Shown: in pieces, positions 22,906 through 31,278 of the stretch
Position numbering within the stretch: the first letter of the stretch is position 1
Layout of the letters: each line of letters begins with the position of its first letter
NCBI GenBank assembly: GCA_033239125.1
Contig: BSWB01000004.1
Span: 122,955,235 to 123,019,234 of the forward strand
Direction of reading: 5' to 3'
From: Fagopyrum homotropicum
Lineage: Eukaryota; Streptophyta; Magnoliopsida; Caryophyllales; Polygonaceae
Length of the DNA stretch: 64,000 nucleotides
Position numbers and translations under genes: made by a program
The notes under the pieces: model-generated
The model's database searches: none
What the model saw: only the letters and a program-made list of their open reading frames with translations
What the model was told of the DNA's origin: nothing

Positions 22906-24501
22906 ATGCATAAGATACTAATGGAGGAGGATTTTAGAACTTCAAGACAACCTCAAAGGCGGTTGAATCCGACCATGAAGGAGGTTGTCAAGAAGGAAAT
23001 TCTTAAACTTCTTGATGCAGGTATCATCTATCCTATCTCCGATAGCAAGTGGGTGAGTCCAGTTCAAGTAGTTCCGAAGAAGGGAGGAATGACGGTCATC
23101 ACCAACAAGAACAACGAACTCATTCCTACCCGAACCGTGACTGGATGGCGAATGTGCATAGACTATCGCAAGCTCAACAACGCGACGCGGAAGGATCACT
23201 TTCCCTTGCCATTCATCGATCAAATGCTTGAAAGGTTAGCACAACATTCACATTTTTGCTACCTTGACGGTTATAGTGGTTTCTTTCAGATTCCGATACA
23301 TCCGGACGATCAGGAGAAGACCACATTCACGTGCCCTTGGGGTACGTTCGCCTATAGGAGAATGCCGTTCGGGCTTTGCAACGCCCCAGCCACCTTTCAA
23401 CGGTGCATGATGGCCATCTTCTCCGAGTACGTAGAGGAAATCATGGAAGTCTTCATGGACGACTTCTCCGTATACGGTTCCTCTTTTAACGATTGCCTTT
23501 CTAACCTTTCTCTTGTTTTACAACATTGTGAAGACACTAACCTAGTTCTTAATTGGGAGAAGTGTCAATTCATGGTTAAGGAAGGAATCGTATTGGGTCA
23601 CTTAGTCTCTAGTAGAGGGATAGAGGTAGACAAGGCTAAGATAGAGACCATAGAGAAACTTCCTCCCCCAATTTCGGTGAAAGGGATAAGAAGTTTCCTA
23701 GGACATGCTGGATTTTATAGACGCTTCATTAAGGACTTTTTTAAGATATCAAAACCTCTCACTAATCTATTGATGAAGGATGCGGTTTTTGAGTTTTCGC
23801 AGGAATGTTTAGATGCGTTTAACACCATTCGGCAAGCTCTAATTTCAGCACCTATTATCCAACCCCCGGATTGGACTCTCCCCTTCGAGATTATGTGCGA
23901 TGCTAGTGACGTAGCTATTGGAGCTGTTCTTGGACAACGAAAGGAAGGGCGAACCCATGCCATATACTACGCTAGCAAGACGCTAGACGAAGCTCAGCTC
24001 AACTACGCCACTACAGAGAAAGAATTTCTAGCCATTGTCTACGCTATTGACAAGTTTCGCTCTTATCTTGTAGGTGCAAAGGTGATTGTCTACATGGATC
24101 ATTTCGCGATCCGGTACCTCCTTGCGAAGAAAGACGCGAAGCCAAGGCTAATTAGACGGATTCTTCTCCTACAAGAATTCGATCTTGAGATCCGCGACAA
24201 GAAAGGTTCAGAAAATTCTGTTGCGGATCATTTGAGTCGCCTCACACATCTAGAGGACGACCATCTACCCATTGATGACTCCTTTCCGGACGAACACCTA
24301 CACATCATAGAGGAGTGCATCAACGAGATCTCCAAAGGTAACGAACCATGGTTTGCTGATTTTGTTAACTATTTGGTTTGCCAGGAGATACCGCCCGGAC
24401 TATCCTACGCACAAAGGAAGAAGTTCTTTAAGGACGTCCGGGAATACTATTGGAACGAGCCTCTCCTCTTTAAGAGAGGTCCGGATGGCATCATCCGGTG
24501 A
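22906..24501 (+). CDS. Element B reverse transcriptase and RNase H
   Basis: All RT hallmarks are present: RRLNPTMKEVVKKEILKLLD, WRMCIDYRKLNNATRKDHFP, CYLDGYSGFFQIPIHPDDQ, MPFGLCNAPATFQRCMMAI and the catalytic VFMDDFSVYGS near residue 185. RNase H follows from about residue 325 (MCDASDVAIGAVLGQ, ATTEKEFLAIVYA, a DH motif in YMDHFAIRYLL, then ENSVADHLSRL). The frame is open for 531 codons and closes at TGA (24499-24501), where C and A read CGA. Upstream it is separated from protease by the TGA at 22885. It is part of Gag-Pol, so the first Met shown is not a true start. Confidence 0.93.
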   Translation: MHKILMEEDFRTSRQPQRRLNPTMKEVVKKEILKLLDAGIIYPISDSKWVSPVQVVPKKGGMTVITNKNNELIPTRTVTGWRMCIDYRKLNNATRKDHFPLPFIDQMLERLAQHSHFCYLDGYSGFFQIPIHPDDQEKTTFTCPWGTFAYRRMPFGLCNAPATFQRCMMAIFSEYVEEIMEVFMDDFSVYGSSFNDCLSNLSLVLQHCEDTNLVLNWEKCQFMVKEGIVLGHLVSSRGIEVDKAKIETIEKLPPPISVKGIRSFLGHAGFYRRFIKDFFKISKPLTNLLMKDAVFEFSQECLDAFNTIRQALISAPIIQPPDWTLPFEIMCDASDVAIGAVLGQRKEGRTHAIYYASKTLDEAQLNYATTEKEFLAIVYAIDKFRSYLVGAKVIVYMDHFAIRYLLAKKDAKPRLIRRILLLQEFDLEIRDKKGSENSVADHLSRLTHLEDDHLPIDDSFPDEHLHIIEECINEISKGNEPWFADFVNYLVCQEIPPGLSYAQRKKFFKDVREYYWNEPLLFKRGPDGIIR

Positions 24502-24504
24502 TGT

Positions 24505-25623
24505 GTGCCGGAAGATGAGATGCAAAGTGTCATCCGCCATTGTCATTCACTACCTTGTGGAGGACACGCTAGTTCGAACAAGACTAGCGCAAAGGTATTG
24601 CAATCTGGATTCTATTGGCCTACTTTATTTAGAGATGTGCAATCCTTTGTCTCTTGCTGCGATGCTTGTCAAAGAACAGGCAATATTTCTAGAAGGAACG
24701 AGATGCCCCTCAACAACATCCAAGAGGTGGAGATTTTCGACGTTTGGGGAGTCGATTTCATGGGACCATTCCCATCTTCTTGTGGAAACCAATACATACT
24801 ATTGGCGGTAGACTACGTTTCTAGATGGGTGGAAGCAATTGCCTCTCCCACAAATGATGCCATGGTGGTGGTTAAGTTCTTCAACAAAACCATCTTTCCG
24901 CGATTTGGAACACCAAGGACAATCATTAGTGATGGAGGTTCTCACTTCATAGCCCGTCGCTTTGAAGCTCTTCTAGCTAAGTATGGGGTTACTCACAAGA
25001 TCGCTAACCCTTACCATCCACAAACGAGTGGACAAGTTGAGATCTCAAATAGGGAGATCAAGGGAATTCTAGAGAAGACGGTTTCAAGGACTAGGAAGGA
25101 TTGGTCCTTGAAACTAGATGATGCATTATGGGCGTACCGGACTGCGTACAAGACTCCCATAGGAACCACACCATACAACCTTGTGTATGGGAAGTCTTGT
25201 CATTTGCCGGTAGAGCTGGAGCACAAAGCGTTTTGGGCTATCAAGTGGCTGAATTTCGGCATGAAGGAAGCGGGAGAGAAGCGTCTCCTAGACATCAACA
25301 AGCTGGATGAACTTCGCTTGAACGCCTATGAAAACGCTAAGATCTACAAGGAAAGAGCAAAGCGTTGGCATGATAAGCATATCATTCCAAAGGACTTCAA
25401 AGAAGGGGATCAAGTTCTCCTCTTCAATTCAAGACTTCGCCTCTTTCCAGGTAAGCTTAAATCCCGTTGGACCGGACCTTTTCTAATTAAACGTATTTTC
25501 TCCCATGGTGCAGTTGAAGTATGGGGTGAAGCTAGCGGAAGTTTTAAGATGAACGGTCAGCGACTCAAGAAGTATACAACGGAACTCCAAGCTGAGGAGT
25601 TTGCGCCTACCGCACTCGAATAA
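24505..25623 (+). CDS. Element B integrase
   Basis: The zinc-binding HHCC motif lies at about residues 11-55 (RHCHSLPCGGH, CCDACQRTG). The DDE core comprises GVDFMGPF, IISDGGSHF and QVEISNREIKGI. The C-terminal segment is WTGPFLIKRIFSHGAVEV, a GPF/Y-like module. I see no chromodomain. The open frame is 372 codons and ends TAA. The preceding TGA (24499-24501) is the only barrier to fusion with RNase H. All three acidic residues appear intact. Confidence 0.93.
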   Translation: MPEDEMQSVIRHCHSLPCGGHASSNKTSAKVLQSGFYWPTLFRDVQSFVSCCDACQRTGNISRRNEMPLNNIQEVEIFDVWGVDFMGPFPSSCGNQYILLAVDYVSRWVEAIASPTNDAMVVVKFFNKTIFPRFGTPRTIISDGGSHFIARRFEALLAKYGVTHKIANPYHPQTSGQVEISNREIKGILEKTVSRTRKDWSLKLDDALWAYRTAYKTPIGTTPYNLVYGKSCHLPVELEHKAFWAIKWLNFGMKEAGEKRLLDINKLDELRLNAYENAKIYKERAKRWHDKHIIPKDFKEGDQVLLFNSRLRLFPGKLKSRWTGPFLIKRIFSHGAVEVWGEASGSFKMNGQRLKKYTTELQAEEFAPTALE

Positions 25624-25664
25624 TTGCGAGATTGGTCTAGCTACGGACCTTAAACAAAGTGCTT

Positions 25665-25682
25665 CTTGGGAGGCAACCCAAG
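25665..25682 (+). other. Conserved AGGCAA-loop hairpin behind pol (element B)
   Basis: CTTGGGAGGCAACCCAAG: a perfect 6-bp stem around AGGCAA, 42 nt after the integrase stop. C has an identical hairpin. F has ATGGG/CCCAT around the same loop (57433-57448), with one pair changed on both sides. Confidence 0.6.
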
Positions 25683-25864
25683 GTATTGCATTTTTGTTTT
25701 TGTTTTCAATTCATAGTTTAGCTTAGAATAGACGTTTTCGCTTTATTTTGCCTCGATTTCTTCCGGTATGTTCGTGTTTTTGGTTGTAGGAGCGATGGAA
25801 AAGGAGAAAGGGAGAATAATGTCGAAGAAGAGCGACGAAATTTGGACTTTGAAGCTTTACAGAA

Positions 25865-26020
25865 GGTTCCACGGTCTAAATTACGGTCGTCATAGCTACA
25901 GTGGCCGTAATTCTCAAAAGCCTTTGAAAAATCACCAAAACCACGGGTCCGTACACTTCCACGGCCGTGGAACACCCCGACAGACCGTGATTTTCAAAAT
26001 TTTGCCTGCGACTATATAAG
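25865..26020 (+). promoter_or_regulatory. Putative internal promoter of element B ORF1
   Basis: A palindrome and half-site cluster (about 25868-25992, best copy TTCCACGGCCGTGGAAC) is followed by TATATAAG at 26013-26020, about 437 nt before the ORF1 ATG. The order matches the LTR U3. The region lies between the pol stop and ORF1 and has no open gene of its own. Confidence 0.5.
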
Positions 26021-26386
26021 CCACATTCTTCACAAAATTACCCAAAAACTTACCCCTTTCCACGCCCTAAACGCCGAAACCTCACGACCTCCTCCAATTC
26101 ATCGTTTTCTAATCGTTTTCAACGATACTTCATCCTAAACTGCAGCAAATCCAACCACGAACAAGATCCAAGCGACAAACCGAGCGGAAATCCATCAACA
26201 AACGTGCATTTCGGGTTTTTCAATCCGAAAAAGAGGTTTATTCTTTCTTCTTGATTTTCGCGGATTTGGTTCGTTTTTGCAATAGATTTTTAGGAAGAAC
26301 TGACAAAGACTGGAAGGAATTAGATTAGGACTACTTGTTGTGGTGATTGTTGGTGAATTTGCTGAGATTCACAAGATTCTGAGACG

Positions 26387-26440
26387 AATCACGGTCTCTG
26401 GGTAAACCACGGCCGTGGAACCTGAAGAACAGACCGTAAT
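26387..26440 (+). promoter_or_regulatory. Palindromic hairpin 12 nt before ORF1 start (element B)
   Basis: Arms AATCACGGTCT and AGACCGTAATT pair, and the centre is CCACGGCCGTGG. It resembles the LTR leader hairpin (19016-19073) in layout, including the following AACCTxAAGAAC. It ends 12 nt before ATG, as in A and C. Confidence 0.65.
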
Positions 26441-26452
26441 TTTTGGTGAAAA

Positions 26453-27958
26453 ATGGATTTCGTAAGGAGAGTGTCAGGAAGGATAAAGGAGAAGAAGGGA
26501 GAGCAGAATAAGAAAAGAAAGGGCAATCCCTCCACCTCTAGGGCACCACCACCCTCATCTCCCTCACTACCATCCTCACCTTCACCTCTATCTTCACCTC
26601 CTCACCCTAGCATCCCAACCATACATGAGAACCATCTTGACGCACTTGACCGGATCAAGGAGAGGGCAGTGATTGGCCCTAGGTATTTGTTGTTGGAGGA
26701 TCTACATCCTCTCAACATAGTTGATGACCTTACATGGCTCTTGGATAGAGCCGGATTGCTTGTCTTCACGAACATCCGTGAAGACGCCTATGAGGAGATC
26801 ACCCGGAAGGTTGTGACGTCTTTCGAGCACAGCCACGTCGATAGGACCGTTTCCTTCCGTCTCATGGAACAAGACTACCATTTGAGTATTGTTGAGTTTG
26901 GGACCATTTTCGGGTTCCATGAGACCTACAATGGTCGATTTCCGAGTGGAGTTTACCCCAAGAATTTTTGGGAGGAAGTAGCTATGGTTTACGCCGATGA
27001 GGACCGTTGGCAACCCGCCGATACCAAGGCTAGATTGATGTACCGTCTAGCCTTGAAGATAGCACACCGTGTTCTTTCGGAGTGTCTCTTTCCTAGGACG
27101 GAGACGCCCCAAAAGATCAAGACGGATGAGCTATTCTTGCTCTATAGCATGCTTTACGGTCGCCGTGCAGATTGTGCTACTCTTTTGGCGGCTACGATGA
27201 GTAAACTCAAGAATAAGAAGAAGGGGAACATTGGATATGGTGGGATAGTGACCCACATTGCTAGGAGTTTCGGTGTAGATTTTTCTGCTTGCACCCGCAT
27301 ACCGGCCGTTCCTTTAGGGCTACACGCATTCATGGTTAGGGGACTCATCTTCCCCACACATGGAGGTCCGCCCTATGCGGGCATGCCTTGGGAGACTAGG
27401 ACGGGTAGGGGGATAGAGTGGCTGCCGGAGTACTCCATTATGGCGGGACGCCATAATTGGAAGGAGACGTTCGCTGCGATGCATGCGAACAGGATAGTAG
27501 CTCCCCCTTACGTCCCACCGCCGGTTGTAGAGGAAGATATGGGAGATCAGTTCGAGAGTGGAGGAGGAGCGGAGCATGAGTTTGGCACGTTTCCTGATCA
27601 GCCGGAGTCGGCCCCGGATGTACCTAGACGCTCTCCACGTCCGGCTAGAGCCTCAGGCTCGTCATCTCGCCGCGCTAGCGTGAGTGAGAGGCCCACGTGG
27701 ATGACTACACCTCCCACATGGTATTCCACCCCACCTCCTTGGTCCACGGAGCAGCCAGCAGCACCACCACCGCCACCAGCACCAGCACCATCCGATGCCC
27801 CATCATGGTACAGTCACGCCCCGGGATGGTACGAGCATATGCCGGATTGGGCTACCGGACTTTCAGAGAGAGTAGGAGCACTAGAGATTTGGGCGGATGC
27901 TAGAGACGGACGCTTAGACGACCTTGACCACATGATGAGGGACGTCTACCGCCAGTAG
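26453..27958 (+). CDS. Element B ORF1, ATHILA ORF-1-like protein
   Basis: A 501-codon open frame and the best ORF1 copy in the window. The N-terminus is very basic (MDFVRRVSGRIKEKKG, then KKRKG). A Ser/Pro stretch (about residues 28-60) and the family core (about 60-360) follow, with AVIGPRYLLLEDLHPLN, FGFHETYNGRFPSGVYP and RWQPADTKARLMYRLALK. An acidic segment and a Trp/Tyr/Pro-rich tail (about 410-475) come last. TAG at 27956-27958 replaces a CAG of A; without it the frame would run to a proline run ending at 28017. I see no signal peptide or membrane helix, which argues against a classical envelope protein. A nuclear or RNA-binding role is possible but unproven. Confidence 0.9.
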   Translation: MDFVRRVSGRIKEKKGEQNKKRKGNPSTSRAPPPSSPSLPSSPSPLSSPPHPSIPTIHENHLDALDRIKERAVIGPRYLLLEDLHPLNIVDDLTWLLDRAGLLVFTNIREDAYEEITRKVVTSFEHSHVDRTVSFRLMEQDYHLSIVEFGTIFGFHETYNGRFPSGVYPKNFWEEVAMVYADEDRWQPADTKARLMYRLALKIAHRVLSECLFPRTETPQKIKTDELFLLYSMLYGRRADCATLLAATMSKLKNKKKGNIGYGGIVTHIARSFGVDFSACTRIPAVPLGLHAFMVRGLIFPTHGGPPYAGMPWETRTGRGIEWLPEYSIMAGRHNWKETFAAMHANRIVAPPYVPPPVVEEDMGDQFESGGGAEHEFGTFPDQPESAPDVPRRSPRPARASGSSSRRASVSERPTWMTTPPTWYSTPPPWSTEQPAAPPPPPAPAPSDAPSWYSHAPGWYEHMPDWATGLSERVGALEIWADARDGRLDDLDHMMRDVYRQ

Positions 27959-28017
27959 TTTGGGCGGTTCTATGATCCGAGTTTCTCTTCATTCCCACCT
28001 CCACCGCCGCCGCAGTG

Positions 28018-29365
28018 ATTGGACGCATGATCGTTTGTTTTAGACATTCCCGCCACCATTTTGTGAGTTTCTTTTTCTTTTCTTCTTTTCCTTATTTCTT
28101 TTGAACATTAGGGACAATGTTCGTCCTAAGTATGGGGTGCGATGTACTAAAAGTTTGTAATAACTCTACTCTCTATGTTTGCTTTCATTCGAGACTATCG
28201 TTGCATATTCATTATGTGTTACACGTTTCCTTATTACATTGCATGAAAAATAACTTGAAAAACCCATAAAAATTTGAAAAATTTTGAAAATTTTGTGCTT
28301 CTAATGAATTGAGATGATTTCCATGATAATCACTACTTGTGAATTGAGTTTGATGACAATTGCATGCTTAAAAGGATTGTGAATTGAAAAGAATTTGAAT
28401 GAATGAATTTCACCTCTTTTGCAAGTTTTATAATGTGAAAATGTTACCTAAATCATGATAGGAAATTGAAGTTGAAATCGCGTTATAAGTTCCTATACTT
28501 CTTGTTGAAATGATTAAGGCAATTCAATACTTTCTTTCTTCTTTCTTTGATCATCTAGCTCCTCATTGAAATATTAGCCTCTTTTACCTATCCGGGAATT
28601 TGGAGAAGTGAATGAGAAAAAGGCATGTTTGATGTGGGAGGGCCATGAGAGCAATTATTTGCAATCAATTGAATAGAAAGAAACTATAGGTTTGGGGAAG
28701 TCAATCATGACGATGAGTAACTCGGCACCATTCACATAGCCGGGTGTTTGTGTCTTGCCAAAGTCGGATTGAGCGATATTCCTAGCGGATTATGGTATGT
28801 GCGCTAAGGGTTTGAGGCATCTCTTGAAAAAATTTGAGAAACGCCGATCTCCTAGGCTTCGGTTTTTGTGCACCTCTATCCATAACTCCAAAAGTAAAGT
28901 CGAAAAGTGAAAAGAAGAGAGCGAAGCTCTAAGTTGAAGTGTTGCGGAAACCACATAAGAAGAAGAAGGTAGTTGTCCACTTTCCCGGATTTATGCACCA
29001 CTTTCCCTTAAAGTTTTCCCTTCCCTTCCATATTCTAGACCTTTTCTTTGAAAGTCCTTAAGATCAAAAGAATGTTATATGACTTGGTGATCTAAATTGA
29101 AGTTTCTTGTGATTGATTTTGATAATGTTTGAAGGTTATAATGCTTGTTTAGAAGTTAAGTTGGTTCATGAATATTCTTTGCCTTTTACTCTTTGATTAA
29201 GTGTGTGAAAGTTTGAAAAACGATTGAAGCAAGGTTTGAGAATGATCTATCCTTTAGAAGTCACATTCATCCGAAAGAAGGTACACATATTTCATCCTAA
29301 CTCTTGTTTAAAGCTTTTTGAAAGACCTTGCTTAGGGACAAGCAAGTGTTAAGTATGGGGTTATT
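28018..29365 (+). other. Element B 3' noncoding region with polypurine tract
   Basis: About 1.35 kb without a gene. It contains a conserved block at 28705-28800 (GAGTAACTCGGCACCATTC, then CATAGCCGGGTG and GCCAAAGTCGGATTGAGCG), shared with A, C and partly F. It ends GGGACAAGCAAGTGTTAAG then TATGGGGTTATT before the LTR. The TATGGGG run is the probable plus-strand primer. Confidence 0.78.
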
Positions 29366-31152
29366 TGTTAGCATGAAATATTGTGATATTTTAGGCACGT
29401 TTTCTAAACGTATTTGATTCATATTGATAGTCTTTGATTGAAATTTGTGCATATGTGAGCTAGTATTAAATATATTGTCGATATGGATATCTACACTAGT
29501 TCTATGTTGATTATAGGTGATTTGGAGCTATTTCCGAACGGAATCGAGCAAAGGAGAGTTGAGTTGATATGTCCATGGATTGAGGACATTCTTTGGAAGC
29601 AAATTGGAGTTTTAGCTTGAGGAATGCACGAGTTTAGGGAAGAATCACGTTCTTGCCCTAAACCATGCTCTAAATTACGACCGTATCACGTTCCACGATC
29701 AATTCCACGACCGTGGATTTAGAGTCAGAAATTCATGTTCATTCCAGAGGATTACACGGCCGTGGAACATATGGTGCAAACCGTATTTGTTCTAAATTAC
29801 GGTCGTGGAACACTTCCACGACCGTGATCTTGGCAAATCTTTTCGCCACACTTTGAAGCCACGATCTTTTAAAGATTGGGCCGGGCCGACATTCTACCCT
29901 GCACTATAAAAAGAAGGACGGAGCAAGAATCCGAGGGAGGCTCGCTTAGACTCGCTTACTCTCGCTTACCCTCGCTTACGCTTATTCATTCATCATCGCT
30001 TAGGACCGCTTAGACACGCTTACACTTCGCTTAGCTTGCTTGGAATCATTGACATCTCTTTGGGAGATCGAAGTTCGTGTTTGGCAATTCCTCTAATCTC
30101 GCACTTTTGGTGGAGATTGCTGTTGAGATCTCCGGATTGGCGGAAGATCGAAGTTCTTGGAAGATTTTGCAAGAAGATCTCTCTTCTTGTTTAGGTTTGA
30201 TTTGGAAAACGGATTGACATCCCGTTTTCTCTTCTTTCCTAAGGCGGTGATTGTTTGTTTTACTTTGAATCTTTTGACATTGCTTGTTCTCTTTGTGACT
30301 TTGAGATTGAATTGAAGATTATTGAAAATTCTTGAAAGTTTTCATCCTTTTATCTTTTAATTCTTGAATTGATATCAACATGACTGTTATTGGCTAAAAA
30401 CCCTTAACAATTCTAAGGTGAAGGGTTGATAGTTGTGGCTTAGATGATGATAGATCGATCACAAACAGATTAGACCCTGAGAGTTAGAGAGACTCGCCGA
30501 CAAACCTAAATTACGGTCTGTTCTTGAGTCCACGGCCGTGGAACCTCAAGAACTAACCGTGATTTCCCTTAAGTCTACGAACCTGCTTTTACTTTAATCT
30601 AAAGTTAAAGATTTGCTTTAGCTTAGTTTAGACTTGTCTTTTCTAGGTGGTAGTGAAGCCTCAACAACCTCTACCTCGATTGTGAGTGTCACAACCTCAA
30701 TCGTTTAAGTTAGTCTTGATCCTTGGGTTATAAGTTTGGGTATTTGACACTAATTCTCGTCTCTAGAATCCTTCTATATTGAGCCTCAACAACCTGTATA
30801 GAGAGTGCCTTGTAGGTGAGTTATATAAGGTTTTTGGAACTTCACCGTACGATTACCTTACATTAGTATACCTTTGCATATCTCAACTCTGTCTTTACAT
30901 CATTAAGTATATCTTGAATCGATTGCCACAGCTGGATATCTGGATCTTTAGGATTGTTGTTTTCCCAATAATTCGAAAAGCTCTTACATTTACTCGCTTG
31001 ATAACCTACAACTGGATTTAACCCCCCAAATCCCTGTGTTCGATACTCCGGAATTCTTGCTTAACTATATCGATCCGTACACTGCGGGTTCGCTGCTTGA
31101 TTCTAGTTTTATAAATTTAAAACTTATTTGCACACACCTCTAGGGGCGAACA
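29366..31152 (+). repeat. Element B 3' LTR
   Basis: A 1787-bp LTR nearly identical to 17866-19660. It lacks the 8 bp of a palindrome half site near 29790. TATA is at 29905-29912, the hexamer array at about 29940-30035 and the hairpin at 30508-30565. It ends GGGGCGAACA. Confidence 0.95.
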
Positions 31153-31157
31153 CAAAA
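31153..31157 (+). repeat. Target site duplication of element B, right copy
   Basis: CAAAA, identical to 17861-17865. Element C sequence resumes right after it. Confidence 0.92.
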
Positions 31158-31220
31158 CAAAACAAAAACGTCTATACTATTCTAATCTATGAATCAAAAA
31201 CAAAAACGTAAGTGCAATAC

Positions 31221-31238
31221 CTTGGGTTGCCTCCCAAG
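31221..31238 (-). other. Conserved AGGCAA-loop hairpin behind pol (element C)
   Basis: The minus strand reads CTTGGGAGGCAACCCAAG, identical to element B, 41 nt after the integrase stop. Confidence 0.6.
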
Positions 31239-31278
31239 AAGCGTTTGTTTAAGGTCCGTAGCTAGACCATATTCGCAC

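Larger units (their letters stand above)
17866..31152 (+). mobile_element. Element B: young, near-complete Athila-like Ty3/gypsy retrotransposon
   Basis: A 13287-bp element with both LTRs, a tRNA-Asp primer site, gag, protease, RT, RNase H, integrase, ORF1, a polypurine tract and perfect CAAAA target duplications. By eye the LTRs differ by about 14 substitutions and one 8-bp indel, roughly 0.8 percent. With a commonly used plant rate of 1.3e-8 per site per year, that suggests a few hundred thousand years. Gag-pol carries one apparent one-base deletion and three TGA codons, and ORF1 has one late TAG. This copy therefore cannot make full Gag-Pol unless the stops are read through. Confidence 0.95.

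Noticed and set aside
21871..24501. TGA recoding (selenocysteine or readthrough) in element B
   Set aside because: Sister copies have different sense codons (TGT, GGA, CGA) at the three sites, and no shared readthrough signal follows; point mutations are simpler.
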